From Chloroflexota bacterium (GTDB taxonomy: Bacteria > Chloroflexota > Dehalococcoidia > Lucifugimonadales > UBA3495), in the NCBI GenBank assembly GCA_026710825.1, contig JAPOQH010000083.1, forward strand, positions 1 to 61,384: a stretch of 61,384 nt of DNA. Direction: 5' to 3'. The notes under the pieces were generated by a model. It worked only from the letters and a program-made list of their open reading frames with translations, was not told where the DNA came from and made no database searches. A program made the translations under genes and the position numbers. Position 1 is the stretch's first letter; each line of letters starts with the position of its first letter. Shown here piece after piece: positions 35,295-45,206 of the stretch.

Positions 35295-35536
35295 CGGTCG
35301 TCTCCTGTCTCGGGTTCAGTCTGGTCCCATTCTAAACCCCAACACGCCGCCGAAGTCCGCGCCCGGCAATCCCTTGTCTGCCACTTGCTCATCCTCAGCC
35401 TGCGGCGATGCGAGTCCTTACCATGTCGTAACGATTATCGCTTTACCCGTCTCAACCATGCGCATAAACCGGCCCCTTTGACACCACTATCCGCCCCGTG
35501 TACCGTAGTCGCACTCAACCCGTTTCGAGAGCAAAA

Positions 35537-36715
35537 ATGACCGCTCAGACCCTCGCCGTATCCAGCGACATCGATCACTACCTTGCAGCCGCCCCGTCCT
35601 TGGTCCAACGCGTCGCGGATGCCGCCGATCAAATCGACGCGGAGCGCCAAATCCCGGCCGATCTGGCCGAGGACATGGCCGACGCGGGATTCTTCCGCTT
35701 GCTCCTGCCCCGGGAATTGGGAGGCGCCCAACTTGCCCATCCCGACTTCCTGCGTATCCTGGAGATGTTCGCTGCCGCCGATGCCAGCACCGCGTGGTGC
35801 CTGAACCAGAACAACGTCTTCTCCACCCGGTCCACGCGCATGGCCGTGGACACGGCCCGCGAGATCTGGGGTGAGCGCAGGGGCGTGGTCACCAACGGTC
35901 CCCCGGCCGGTGGTTCGAAATCGGTTCCCGTCTCGGGCGGTTATCGCCTCAGCGGCCATTGGAATTTCAGCAGCGGCAGCGATCACGCCACCTGGATCGC
36001 CGCGCTCGCCCCCGTGATACCTGACAACGGGTCCGGCTCCGATGGGCGCCCCCCGCAGATGCGCCTCCACCTCATGCCCATCGACCAGGTGCGCATGGTC
36101 GATCTCTGGCAGGTCGCCGGCCTGCGCGGCACTGGCAGTTTCAGTTTCCAGGTTGAGGACCTCTTCGTCCCCGAGGACCATACCTTCGTGCAGGAGGGCG
36201 AGTCCTGGTCCGACGATCCGCTGTACGGGATACCCACTACGCTGATGTTCGCCACCGGCTTCGCCACCGTAGCACTCGGCGTCGCCCGCAAGAGCCTGGA
36301 CATCGCTATCGAGGTCGGCAACAGCCGCACTCCATACCGCTCCGGCGTCCTGCTGCGCGATCACCAGACCACCCAGCGGGCCATTGGCGAAGGCCACGCC
36401 CTGCAAAGCTCGGCCCGCGCATTCCTCCGTGACAGCCACGCCCGTCTGTGGGAGTCCGCCTGCACCCGTGGGACGCTGACCGTCGACGAGCGCATCCAGC
36501 TTCGTGTCGCCGCCACCCACGCCATCCGCACGTCGGCCCAGGTGGTGGACACCGTGTACACCCTCTGCGGCGCCGGCGGCATCTTCCAATCCAACCCTAT
36601 CCAGCGCCGGTTCCAGGACATGCACGTCATCACCCAGCACGTCCAGGGCCACCACGTCCACTACGAAACCGCCGGACAATACCTCCTCGGCCTCGACCCC
36701 CAGGGCGTCTTTTAG
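35537..36715 (+). CDS. acyl-CoA dehydrogenase-fold flavin-dependent monooxygenase
   Basis: A 392-residue protein of the group-D two-component flavin monooxygenase type, with acyl-CoA-dehydrogenase architecture. It has an N-terminal helical domain with GFFRLLLPRELGG, a beta domain with YRLSGHWNFSSGSDHATW and a C-terminal helical bundle with CGAGGIFQSNPIQRRFQDMH. The missing canonical Glu base and the SGxWxFxSG block favour monooxygenase over dehydrogenase. The start at 35537 follows GAGAGC. A flavin reductase is not visible nearby. It probably belongs to the downstream hydantoinase-enolase-amidase group. Confidence 0.8.
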   Translation: MTAQTLAVSSDIDHYLAAAPSLVQRVADAADQIDAERQIPADLAEDMADAGFFRLLLPRELGGAQLAHPDFLRILEMFAAADASTAWCLNQNNVFSTRSTRMAVDTAREIWGERRGVVTNGPPAGGSKSVPVSGGYRLSGHWNFSSGSDHATWIAALAPVIPDNGSGSDGRPPQMRLHLMPIDQVRMVDLWQVAGLRGTGSFSFQVEDLFVPEDHTFVQEGESWSDDPLYGIPTTLMFATGFATVALGVARKSLDIAIEVGNSRTPYRSGVLLRDHQTTQRAIGEGHALQSSARAFLRDSHARLWESACTRGTLTVDERIQLRVAATHAIRTSAQVVDTVYTLCGAGGIFQSNPIQRRFQDMHVITQHVQGHHVHYETAGQYLLGLDPQGVF

Positions 36716-36723
36716 AATTCAGC

Positions 36724-36750
36724 CGTCGTCCGGCGAAAGCCGGAATCCAG
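36724..36750. repeat. repeat family 3, copy 5
   Basis: CGTCGTCCGGC / GCCGGAATCCAG hairpin immediately after the monooxygenase gene. Confidence 0.65.
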
Positions 36751-36860
36751 AATCCTGACCACTACTCAACACGGGGATGGCGATTGAAACCCGCCCGTCC
36801 TCCATCCACACTGATATCCCCTCCATCCTGCGTATCGATGTAAATGAACGGAGGTGCTCC

Positions 36861-38279
36861 ATGCCCGCCAATCACGTCGACACCGTCATCGTAGGCGGTC
36901 AGATCGTCACCTCGTCCCAGGTGTACGAGAGTTCCATCGCCATAGCCGGCGAGAAGATCGTCGCCATCGGCCCCGAGGCATACCTGCCGCCCGCCGATAA
37001 CTACATCGACGCATCCGGCAAATTCGTTCTGCCCGGCCTCATCGATAGCCACGTCCACCTCGACGGCCACGATGACTACGCCCTGGGCTCCCTCGCCGCT
37101 GCTCACGCCGGCCTCACCACGCTGATCCCATTCGGCACCTACCAACTCGAGGGCGACGAGACCCTTCCCCAGGCCACGCACCGCAGCCGCGAGACGGTCG
37201 AGCAATGCGCCCTCACCGACTTCGCCTTCCATTTCATCCTGCAGAACCGGCCCAGCATCCTGGCTGGCTTGCCCGACGCCATCGACCTCGGCGTCAAGTC
37301 GTTCAAGATGTTCATGACCTACAAAAAGCGCCCCGGCCGGATGTGCGACGACGATTACATCTGCGAGGCAATGGACATGGTCGGTCGCGGTGGCGGCGTC
37401 CTGCAACTCCACTGCGAAAGCGGCAACATCATCGAGTACCTCGAAAACAAGCTCATCGGCGAGGGACACACCCACCCCACCGACTTCCCCACCGCGTGCC
37501 CCGACTGGGCCGAAGAGGAAGCCATCAACCGCGCCGTCAAGATGTCTGCCGCAACCCGCTGCCCCACCTACGTCGTCCACCTCAGCACCCAGTTGGGCCT
37601 CGAGCGCATCAAGCAGGCCCAGAGCCTCGGCCAGCGCGTCTGGACCGAGACCTGCCCGCAGTATCTCCTCCTCTCCGATGCACAGATGGCCGAGTTTGGC
37701 CCCCTCGCCAAGATCGGCCCGCCCCTGCGTCCCGAGGACGGCCCCGACCGCGACGCCCTCTGGCAGGGTCTCCGCCAGGGCAACGTGTCCATCGTCGCCA
37801 GCGACCACTCGCCGCACCCCCGCGAACTCAAGCAGCCCGGCTGGGACAACATATTCGTTGACACCAACGGCACGTCGATACCCTTCGGCTCCCCCGGCAT
37901 CGAGACCATCGTCCCCCTCATGTACAGCGAGGGCGTGGTCAAGCGCGGTATGCCCATCTGGTGGCTGGCTCGCGTCATGGCGGAGAACCCCGCCCGCATC
38001 TTCGGCATCTACCCGCGCAAGGGCGTCATCCAGGTCGGTTCCGACGCCGATTTCCTGATTCTCGACCCCAACGGCGACCGCGTCCTCACCTCCCGGGACC
38101 ACCACAGCAACGCCGGCTACTCCCTCTTCGAGGGCTGGCAGGTGAACGGCCGCCCGTGGATCACCATGCTGCGCGGCCAGGTGCTCCTCAAGGACGGCGA
38201 AATCCAACAGAACCCCGGCTACGGCACGTTCCTCGAAAGCGGCGAACCCCGCACCCCCCTCGGCGGCCCGGTCGCATAG
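36861..38279 (+). CDS. dihydropyrimidinase/hydantoinase-like amidohydrolase
   Basis: A 472-residue cyclic-amide hydrolase. All binuclear-site ligands are in place: His64 and His66 (DSHVHLDG), carbamylated Lys149 (SFKMFM), His184 (QLHCES), His240 (VVHLST) and Asp315 (ASDHSPH). It hydrolyses hydantoins, dihydropyrimidines or allantoin; the substrate is not determined. CGGAGG sits 6 bases before the ATG at 36861; the frame is open upstream without conserved residues. Its stop abuts the ATG of the enolase-superfamily gene, so the two are coupled. Confidence 0.92.
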   Translation: MPANHVDTVIVGGQIVTSSQVYESSIAIAGEKIVAIGPEAYLPPADNYIDASGKFVLPGLIDSHVHLDGHDDYALGSLAAAHAGLTTLIPFGTYQLEGDETLPQATHRSRETVEQCALTDFAFHFILQNRPSILAGLPDAIDLGVKSFKMFMTYKKRPGRMCDDDYICEAMDMVGRGGGVLQLHCESGNIIEYLENKLIGEGHTHPTDFPTACPDWAEEEAINRAVKMSAATRCPTYVVHLSTQLGLERIKQAQSLGQRVWTETCPQYLLLSDAQMAEFGPLAKIGPPLRPEDGPDRDALWQGLRQGNVSIVASDHSPHPRELKQPGWDNIFVDTNGTSIPFGSPGIETIVPLMYSEGVVKRGMPIWWLARVMAENPARIFGIYPRKGVIQVGSDADFLILDPNGDRVLTSRDHHSNAGYSLFEGWQVNGRPWITMLRGQVLLKDGEIQQNPGYGTFLESGEPRTPLGGPVA

Positions 38280-39329
38280 ATGAAAATCACCGACGTTCGC
38301 GCCGTCTATCCCCGCTACCAGCACGTCGTACCGTCCTGGCGCACCCACTTCTGGCAGATCGTCGTCCGGGTCGAAACCGATACGGGAACCGTAGGCCTCG
38401 GCTACGGCGGTGGTGGCGTGGCCGGCGTGGAGATCGTCAACCGCCACTACCGTGAACTGTTGGTCGGCCGCGAGGTCAATACCCCCAAGGACATCGCCGC
38501 CATCTGGGACCACCTCTACGATCAATCGCTCCCATACGGGCGCAAGGGCCTCGCCATCATGGCCATCAGCGGCGTCGACCTCGCTCTCTACGACCTGCTG
38601 GGCAAGGCACAGGACAAACCGGTGTATGAAATCCTCGGCGGGGCGCAGAAATCCCGCGTCGTCGCCTACGCCACCGGCCCAAACTCCGAGATGTACCGCG
38701 ACCGGGGCTTCCTCCACCACAAATTCCCCCACCGTTTCTCCGGAGACCCGGCCGACTACGAAACGGCTGCAACCGCTGCCGCCAACGCCCGCCAACTCTA
38801 CGGCCCCGACGCCCGCATCATGGTGGACTGCTACATGTCGTGGGACGCTGACGTGACCACCCGCATGGCCGACATCCTCTCCGAACACAACCTCTACTGG
38901 TACGAGGACGTGCTGACCCCCGATGACCTCGCTGGACAGGCCGACCTGCGGCCCGTCGCTACGCCCACCCTCATCGCCGGCGGCGAGCACGAGTTCACCC
39001 AGCACGGTTTCGCCGACATCGCCCGCGCCAACGCCCTCGGCCTCTGGCAACCTGACATCACCTGGTGCGGCGGCATCACCGCCGGCCTGCGCATAATCGA
39101 CCTCGCTCGTGCCGCCGGCATACCCGTATCGCCACACCGCGGCGCCGAGGTCTGGGGTCTGCACTTGATCGCAGCCAGCGATTGGGCCGACTTCGCCGAA
39201 ATGCACTCTGATCACATTAACGCCCAGCGCGACCAACTATGGCTCGACGAGCCGGAGGTCGTGGACGGCTACATCGCCCCGCCGGACCGACCCGGGTTCG
39301 GCGCAACCCTCAACGAGGCAATGCTGTAA
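38280..39329 (+). CDS. mandelate racemase/muconate lactonizing enzyme family protein
   Basis: A 349-residue enolase-superfamily protein with a capping domain and TIM barrel. Metal ligands are Asp183 (MVDCYMSW), Glu209 (WYEDVL) and Glu236 (GGEHEFT); Asp259 (QPDITW) and His286 (SPHRGAE) form the general-base dyad of the mandelate-racemase subgroup. This points to an acid-sugar or hydroxy-acid dehydratase or racemase rather than a cycloisomerase. The ATG follows the hydantoinase stop directly. Substrate unknown; SAR202-like genomes carry many such paralogues. Confidence 0.92.
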   Translation: MKITDVRAVYPRYQHVVPSWRTHFWQIVVRVETDTGTVGLGYGGGGVAGVEIVNRHYRELLVGREVNTPKDIAAIWDHLYDQSLPYGRKGLAIMAISGVDLALYDLLGKAQDKPVYEILGGAQKSRVVAYATGPNSEMYRDRGFLHHKFPHRFSGDPADYETAATAAANARQLYGPDARIMVDCYMSWDADVTTRMADILSEHNLYWYEDVLTPDDLAGQADLRPVATPTLIAGGEHEFTQHGFADIARANALGLWQPDITWCGGITAGLRIIDLARAAGIPVSPHRGAEVWGLHLIAASDWADFAEMHSDHINAQRDQLWLDEPEVVDGYIAPPDRPGFGATLNEAML

Positions 39330-39331
39330 CC

Positions 39332-40510
39332 ATGTCCGACCCGCTCAACGCCTTCTGCGCCGATAGCGACGCTTACCTGCCTGGCGCGCCCGATGGCCCC
39401 CTCGCCGGCCTCACCTTCGCCGCCAAGGACATCTTCGACGTGGCCGGCCATATCACCGGCTGCGGCAACCCCCACTGGAAGGCCACCCACGGCCCGGCCG
39501 ACGCCACGGCCTGGGTCGTCCGGACGCTGGTCAACGCCGGCGCCACCATGACCGGCAAGACCATCACCGACGAACTCACCCGCGGCATCTTCGGCGAGAA
39601 CATGCACTACGGCACTCCGCGCAACCCCCGCGCGTCCGGTCGCGTCCCCGGCGGTTCCTCCAGCGGCTCCGCGTCGGCCGTCGCCGGCAAACTCGTCGAT
39701 TTCGCCCTCGGCTCCGACACCGGCGGCTCGGTGCGCGTGCCCGCCAGCTTCTGCGGACTCTACGGCCTTCGTCCCACCCACAGCCGTATCCACCTCGACG
39801 GAATGCTGCTCCAGGCGCCGAGCTACGACACCATCGGCTGGTTCGCCCGCGACGCCGAAACCTTCGCCCGCGTCGGCGCAATCATCCTGCCGCCCACCGC
39901 CGCATCGCCGCGTCCCCGCCGCCTCGTCATCGCAGAGGACGCATTCGAGTTGGTTGGCCCGGACGTGCGCGCCGCGTTGGAATCCGCCATCGATTCCGTA
40001 GCCGGACTGTTCAATTCGCGAACCACCGAGCGCCTTTCCCCATCCAGCCTGGAAGAGTGGTCCGGCCACCAGCAGATTCTCCAAAGCCGCGAAGGGTGGC
40101 TGTCCATTAAGGATTGGCTCGACGCGACCAACCCTGCCATGAGCTTCGAGGTTTCCGACCGCTACGTCACCGCCCGGGCCGTAACTGATGATCAGGTCGC
40201 GGCTGCCCAGGTCGGCCGTGATTCCATCATCGCCCGCATGAACGAGGTTTATCAGGATGGCGAGACCGTGGTCTGCCTACCCACCACGGTCGGACCCGCG
40301 CCGCCGCTCGGCCAGGCCGTTTCCGACCGCCATACCCTCCGTCTCCGCAACAGCGCGCTGACCTCCATCGCCGGCAACACCGGCCGCCCGCAGTTGACTC
40401 TACCCCTCGCTGAGGCGGACGGCCTGCCCGTCGGCCTGTCCCTGCTCGGCGACCATGGCGCGGACGAGCAGTTGATTGCGTTGGCCGTCGAACTCGCCGC
40501 GTCTCTTTAA
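39332..40510 (+). CDS. amidase-signature family amidohydrolase
   Basis: A 392-residue amidase. The Ser-cisSer-Lys triad is visible: Lys32 (AAKDIF), the Gly/Ser-rich GGSSSGSA at 107-114 with the cis-Ser, and nucleophile Ser133 in SDTGGSVRVPAS. It is shorter than typical glutamyl-tRNA amidotransferase A subunits and has no GatB/C neighbours, so it is likely a catabolic amidase or carbamoyl hydrolase. It starts 2 bases after the enolase stop. With the hydantoinase it could finish the breakdown of an N-carbamoyl or amide product. Confidence 0.9.
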   Translation: MSDPLNAFCADSDAYLPGAPDGPLAGLTFAAKDIFDVAGHITGCGNPHWKATHGPADATAWVVRTLVNAGATMTGKTITDELTRGIFGENMHYGTPRNPRASGRVPGGSSSGSASAVAGKLVDFALGSDTGGSVRVPASFCGLYGLRPTHSRIHLDGMLLQAPSYDTIGWFARDAETFARVGAIILPPTAASPRPRRLVIAEDAFELVGPDVRAALESAIDSVAGLFNSRTTERLSPSSLEEWSGHQQILQSREGWLSIKDWLDATNPAMSFEVSDRYVTARAVTDDQVAAAQVGRDSIIARMNEVYQDGETVVCLPTTVGPAPPLGQAVSDRHTLRLRNSALTSIAGNTGRPQLTLPLAEADGLPVGLSLLGDHGADEQLIALAVELAASL

Positions 40511-40570
40511 CGTGGTGCTGCCTCGCATCGCCGCATCGCGCCGGCGTCTCTTCTCTCGGGCGGTAACGGC

Positions 40571-41800
40571 TTGAAGCTGACGGCAACGCTGTCCCAGGCA
40601 GCCACCCCGCTGGGAATATTCCGCTACCGCTCCTTCACTTTCGTCTGGAGCTCCACCGCCCTCGTCGGCATGGGCACCCAGATGGAATCGGCCGTCCTAG
40701 GCTGGTTCATGCTGACCCTCACCGATTCCCCGTTCCTCGTCGGCGCAATCGCTGGCGCGCGCATGGCGATGAACTTCCTCGCCATTTTCGCCGGCGCCGT
40801 CATCGACCTGCTGCCCCGCAACTGGATCCTGACCACCGTGGAATTCGTCATGGGTGCCATGGGATTCCTCATGCTGCTCCTGATCGTGAGCGGTTGGCTG
40901 GAGGTATGGCACATATTCGCCATCACCTTGTTCATGGGCATGATCCGCCTGTTTCAGATGCCCACGGCACAGTCTCTGGTCGCCGATACCCTTCCCACCG
41001 AACGACTCAGCAACGGCGCCGCTTTCAACACCATCGCCATGAATCTCGCCATGCTGGTCGGCCCGGTGGTGGGTGGGATCCTGTTCAAAGCCTACGGCCC
41101 ACAGGGCGCATACCTGGCCATCGCCAGCCTCTACCTCGTCAGCGGTATGATGGCCATGGGGATCGGGCGGACCCAGGATCGTCGGGTCGGGCCGGCGGAC
41201 TCCGTGATTCGCAGCGTGGGTCAGGGTCTCAAGTACGCCTTGGGCAATCAGGTGATCTGGGCGGTCCTTGCCATCGCCGTCATCATCAATCTGGCCGGTT
41301 GGACGCTGCACACCAGTCTGGCTCCCATCTTCGCCCGGGACGTCCTCGGCACTGACTCAGTGGGGTTGGGCCTGATGCTGTTCGCCTTCGGCTCCGGCGC
41401 ACTTGCCGGCTCCATGAGTTGGGCCATGGTGCCCCGGCTCAACCACGCTGGAAAGCTGCTGCTGGTCGCGGTTTTCATGTGGCACGCGACCATCCTGCTC
41501 TTTTCCCTGTCGCACTGGTTCTACCTTTCGTTGGCGATACTGGTGGCGGTCGGCGCGTCGTTCGCCTCCACGCAGGCGCTGATCCTCACGCTGCTCCTTC
41601 GCGCCACCCAGGCCGAATACCGCGGCCGCGTGATGAGCCTGCGATCCTTCGCGATCCTCGCCTACAGCTTCGGCACTCTCGGAGCCGGCGCAATGGCTGG
41701 AATCTGGGGCGCGCCGGCCGCCGCCCAGGTCGTCGGCATCACCGGCATCACCCTCCTCATCATCCTGGCCGTCCTTGCCCCCAAGCTCCGCCAGGCCTGA
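40571..41800 (+). CDS. MFS transporter (EntS/DUF894-like)
   Basis: A 409-residue membrane protein with about 12 spans. IFRYRSFTFVWSSTALVGMGTQM at the start, TFLMGMIRLFQMPTAQSLV in the first half, and TLLLRATQAEYRGRVMSL in the second are usual for the EntS-type export group. The start is TTG at 40571; the ribosome site is weak and a later start is possible. It is 60 bases after the amidase gene and probably moves a substrate or product of that pathway across the inner membrane. Confidence 0.82.
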   Translation: MKLTATLSQAATPLGIFRYRSFTFVWSSTALVGMGTQMESAVLGWFMLTLTDSPFLVGAIAGARMAMNFLAIFAGAVIDLLPRNWILTTVEFVMGAMGFLMLLLIVSGWLEVWHIFAITLFMGMIRLFQMPTAQSLVADTLPTERLSNGAAFNTIAMNLAMLVGPVVGGILFKAYGPQGAYLAIASLYLVSGMMAMGIGRTQDRRVGPADSVIRSVGQGLKYALGNQVIWAVLAIAVIINLAGWTLHTSLAPIFARDVLGTDSVGLGLMLFAFGSGALAGSMSWAMVPRLNHAGKLLLVAVFMWHATILLFSLSHWFYLSLAILVAVGASFASTQALILTLLLRATQAEYRGRVMSLRSFAILAYSFGTLGAGAMAGIWGAPAAAQVVGITGITLLIILAVLAPKLRQA

Positions 41801-41893
41801 CCCAATCACCCCCTCCAACCCAATGAGGGGGCTGAGGGGCAAAACACCGCCACGCCTGCGTTCCTCAATCCGCTAACGCACAGCGTTGCAATC

Positions 41894-41921
41894 GTAGGGG
41901 CGACGCATGCGTCGCCCCTAC
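41894..41921. repeat. palindromic repeat family 1, core ACGCATGCGT
   Basis: A fully palindromic 28-mer whose core differs at both halves from the AATAATCATT type while keeping full pairing. Confidence 0.85.
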
Positions 41922-41984
41922 CCGTCCTGTTCGCCGTAGATTTGGCGAACCATGTGTGGCGGCGGATCTTGTGCCCGCCCGCCG

Positions 41985-43685
41985 TTACTTGTTCAGCACC
42001 ACGTCGATCAACGCGATCCGACCCTCCTGAACCGCCTCCAGCCCGTTCCGCAACGCTTGGTGCAGCTTTGCCGGATCCTCTACCCGCTCGCCATACCCAC
42101 CGAACGGTTCCACTAGCTTCGCGTAGTCCGGCCCGGGTATGTGCACCCCGTGCCAGATGCCCGATTGGGCGGCGTCGCCATCCGGATAGTACGCCAGGTG
42201 GTTCCCGCGCATCGCCTCGTAGCCGCCGTTGTTGTACAGCACCGTCAGGAAGGGGAGGTCGGCCTCGCACGCCACGCCAAAGCACTGTGTGACCGGGTTG
42301 TACAGAAACCCACCGTCGCCCATCAGCGCAACCACCGGTTGGTCCCGCTTGGCCAACTTCACTCCCAACGCCAGACCCAGGCCCTGACCCAGACCGCCGT
42401 TGGTCTTGTAGTAGCTCTGCGGCCTGTCCCAGCGCACGTGTCGGCCCACCGATGGCCGGTGTGTCGTCACTTCCTCCGCATACACCACGTCGTCCGGCAT
42501 AACCTCGCTCAGCGCCGCCCCCAACCACGCCGGATCAATCGGGCTGCTGTTGCTTGCCGACGCCTCCGCAGTGTGCGCGGCCTCGGCCAGCCGGTCATGT
42601 TCATCCGAAACGTGCTGCCTCCGCGCGGCAATACGCGCTTCGTGCTTGGGGGCCTCGCGACGCAAAGCCTCCAACAGCAGACCCAGGCCCAGCGTCAGGT
42701 CGCCTTCCACGTACCGGTCGGCGAACAGGTTCTGGTACACCATGTATTCCTTGATGGTGGTCTCGCCCATCGCCACCACCGTCGCGTTCTGCGGGCCCTC
42801 CCGGGGCGGATACCATGGCGCTCTGCTGCCCGCCAGGATCACCAGGTCTGCCTGGTTCAGATAGCGCTCCGACTGCCCGCCCAGGTACATAGGGTGGCTT
42901 TTCGGGAAATTCGCGTACAGGGACGCGCTTTCCACCACGGGTATCGCGAACAGCTCGGCCAGCGCCACTAGGTTGTTGAACCCGTCCACCTCGCGTCCGG
43001 CAGAGTCGGTGATGATCAGCGGCGATTCGCTCTGCGCCACCAGCTCGGCCAGCGCGGCAATGTCCTCATCCGCCGGCCTGGTCTTGGGCGCGCCGGGAAT
43101 CGTCCGAATCTTGCTCCCCGGCGCCCATTCGTGGATCATCGTCTCAATGGGAATATCCAGGAACGCCGGCCCCTGCGGAACCCTCTGCGCCAACTCACCG
43201 GCCCGTACTAGCTGCTCGTACAGCGTATGCGGGCTGGTCGCCCTTCCGCTCCACTTGGTGAACGCGTTGGCAAACCGGTCCGGCCCGCCCACCACGCTCA
43301 GGTTGCGGTACCACTGCGCCTGCGGGTCAATCTCCGGATCCTCGCCGTAGCTGATGGCCTCGCCGGAGCACAGCAGCATCGGAACTTCGCCCACGACTGC
43401 GCCCTGGATGCCCATGCTGCCCTGCAGCAAGCCCACGCCGGCGTGCAGCAGCACCGCCTGCATCTGGCCCGTTACCCGCGTGTAGCCGGCCGCAATGTTC
43501 ACCGCCAGCGTTTCGTGCCAGCAGTTGATGTAGCGCGGACCCGGCGTCTCGTTGATCTGCTGCCGCGCCAACGCCTCCCACACCGGTGCCCACTCGGACC
43601 CGGGCGATGAGATGATGTAGTCGATTCCAAGTTTGCGGAATGCCTCAAGGATGGCCTCGCCGCCGTCTTGCTTGGTCGTTGTCAT
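41985..43685 (-). CDS. thiamine-diphosphate-dependent enzyme (acetolactate synthase/benzoylformate decarboxylase-like)
   Basis: A 566-residue ThDP enzyme with pyrimidine, central and pyrophosphate domains. Glu58 in CWHETLAV is the proton-relay Glu, and ALMGDGGFLYNPVTQCF with GYEAMRG near the C-terminus binds Mg-ThDP. The family joins or decarboxylates 2-oxo acids. It is the last gene of a minus-strand operon that also holds an MFS exporter and a retropepsin pair. The substrate cannot be told; sulfoacetaldehyde- and phenylglyoxylate-type activities are also possible. Confidence 0.88.
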   Translation of the reverse strand: MTTTKQDGGEAILEAFRKLGIDYIISSPGSEWAPVWEALARQQINETPGPRYINCWHETLAVNIAAGYTRVTGQMQAVLLHAGVGLLQGSMGIQGAVVGEVPMLLCSGEAISYGEDPEIDPQAQWYRNLSVVGGPDRFANAFTKWSGRATSPHTLYEQLVRAGELAQRVPQGPAFLDIPIETMIHEWAPGSKIRTIPGAPKTRPADEDIAALAELVAQSESPLIITDSAGREVDGFNNLVALAELFAIPVVESASLYANFPKSHPMYLGGQSERYLNQADLVILAGSRAPWYPPREGPQNATVVAMGETTIKEYMVYQNLFADRYVEGDLTLGLGLLLEALRREAPKHEARIAARRQHVSDEHDRLAEAAHTAEASASNSSPIDPAWLGAALSEVMPDDVVYAEEVTTHRPSVGRHVRWDRPQSYYKTNGGLGQGLGLALGVKLAKRDQPVVALMGDGGFLYNPVTQCFGVACEADLPFLTVLYNNGGYEAMRGNHLAYYPDGDAAQSGIWHGVHIPGPDYAKLVEPFGGYGERVEDPAKLHQALRNGLEAVQEGRIALIDVVLNK

Positions 43686-43688
43686 GCT

Positions 43689-45206
43689 TCAGTCCTCCTG
43701 GCCCTGGCTGGTGGCCGGACGCAATACCGGTTCCGGGGCGGCCGGCGCTGGCACGGCATCCCCCTCTCGATGCGTGGGCAGCGCCGACAGGATCAACGCC
43801 ACCAGTAGCGAACCCATCATAGCGAAAAACGCAAATTGCAGGCCCGCAGTGAATGCGGTGCCGACACCCGTTGCTCCGCCCTGGCGCACCGCGTCCAGGC
43901 TCGGATCATAGCCCATGGATCCCATGGTTGCCGTTACGATCGCCGTCGCAACCGCGATGCTGACCACGTTGCCGGCGTTGCGAATCAGGTTCAGGAGCCC
44001 CGATATGACGCCGTGGCTGTCCCGTTCCACCGCGCTCAGGACCGAGCTGGAGTTGGGCGAGTAGAACGTGCCCATCCCGCTGCTCGTCAGCATCAGCGCC
44101 GGAATCACGTGCCACAGCGATGATTCGGCGGTCACCTGCGAAAGGATGCCAATGCCTGTGCTCGACAGCAACAGGCCTGCCACGGTGAATTTCCGCCACC
44201 CGAATCTGTCCGACCAACGGCCGCTCAATGGGCCCAGTATCGCCATGCACATCGCCCCGGGCACCACCGCCAGCCCTGCCACCGAAGGCCGGAACCCCAG
44301 CACGTTCTGCAGGTAGAACGGGGTCATGAACAGCACTGCCGAGCTTCCCATGAACATCATGTAGTTCGCGGTCACGCCCAGGAAAAAATTCCGCCGCCGG
44401 AACAGCCTCAGCTCCAGCATGGGGCTGGCGTAACGCAGTTCCCACCAGATGAATCCGGCCAGCAGCACCGCGAACGCGCCGACTGCCGCCAGTATCGGTG
44501 GCGAGGCCCATCCCAGGCGATGCCCGTTCGAAATCCCCAGCAGCAACGACAGCAGCGCGCTGGATGACAAAAAAGCCCCTAGCCAGTCAAACCGCGCCCG
44601 TTGGGGACTGCGCGGGCTGAGCGATCCGTTGCCGCTCGGCAAAACCGCCAGGGCCAGAGCGACGCTGACCACTACCATTGGCGCCGTGGCGAAGAACACC
44701 GAACGCCATCCGAATACGTCCACCAGTAATCCACCCATCGCCGGACCCGCCACGGCTCCGGTGCCCACCATCGTCATGATCAGCCCGATGGCCTTCCCTC
44801 GTTCGCCCGGCGGGAATGCTCCGATGATGATCGCCATTCCCGTGCCCTGGGTCATCGCCGCGCCCGTTCCCTGCAAAAGGCGGGCCAGGATCAACACCGA
44901 CAGATCGCTGGACGTACCGGCGGCAAGCGATCCCGCGATGATTACCGCCGACCCCATGAGGTACACCCGTTTGGCCCCGATCAGGTCGGCCAACCGTCCC
45001 ATGGGCAGCAGCAGCGCGATGATCGTCATCGCGAACCCGATCATCAACCACTGCACGCTCGGAATAGGAGCGTGGAAGTGAGTGGCGATCGACGGCAGCG
45101 CAACGCCCACGCTCCCGTGGTCCACCACGGATGCAAACGTCCCCACCGCCATTGCGGCAAAGGCATACCACTTGAAGCGCGGGCTTTGCGCCAGCGATGC
45201 GATCAC
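43689..45206 (-). CDS. MFS transporter, DHA2 (EmrB/QacA) type
   Basis: A 505-residue membrane protein with 14 predicted spans. LPSIATHFHAPIPSVQWLMIGFAMTI near 35, GMAIIIGAFPPGERGKAIG near 125 and GMGTFYSPNSSSVL near 395 follow the drug:H+ antiporter-2 pattern. Its GTG start overlaps the retropepsin stop by 4 bases (GTGA), so it is translationally coupled to that gene. Expected role: efflux of a small organic compound driven by the proton gradient; the ThDP enzyme immediately downstream may make or use it. Confidence 0.88.
   Translation of the reverse strand: MIASLAQSPRFKWYAFAAMAVGTFASVVDHGSVGVALPSIATHFHAPIPSVQWLMIGFAMTIIALLLPMGRLADLIGAKRVYLMGSAVIIAGSLAAGTSSDLSVLILARLLQGTGAAMTQGTGMAIIIGAFPPGERGKAIGLIMTMVGTGAVAGPAMGGLLVDVFGWRSVFFATAPMVVVSVALALAVLPSGNGSLSPRSPQRARFDWLGAFLSSSALLSLLLGISNGHRLGWASPPILAAVGAFAVLLAGFIWWELRYASPMLELRLFRRRNFFLGVTANYMMFMGSSAVLFMTPFYLQNVLGFRPSVAGLAVVPGAMCMAILGPLSGRWSDRFGWRKFTVAGLLLSSTGIGILSQVTAESSLWHVIPALMLTSSGMGTFYSPNSSSVLSAVERDSHGVISGLLNLIRNAGNVVSIAVATAIVTATMGSMGYDPSLDAVRQGGATGVGTAFTAGLQFAFFAMMGSLLVALILSALPTHREGDAVPAPAAPEPVLRPATSQGQED

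Noticed and set aside
36762..39236. 824-residue minus-strand open frame
   Set aside because: It is antisense to the hydantoinase and enolase-family genes, which have intact active sites. GC-rich codon use makes long antisense frames; its composition (Val, Gly, Asp-rich) is the mirror of the real genes.
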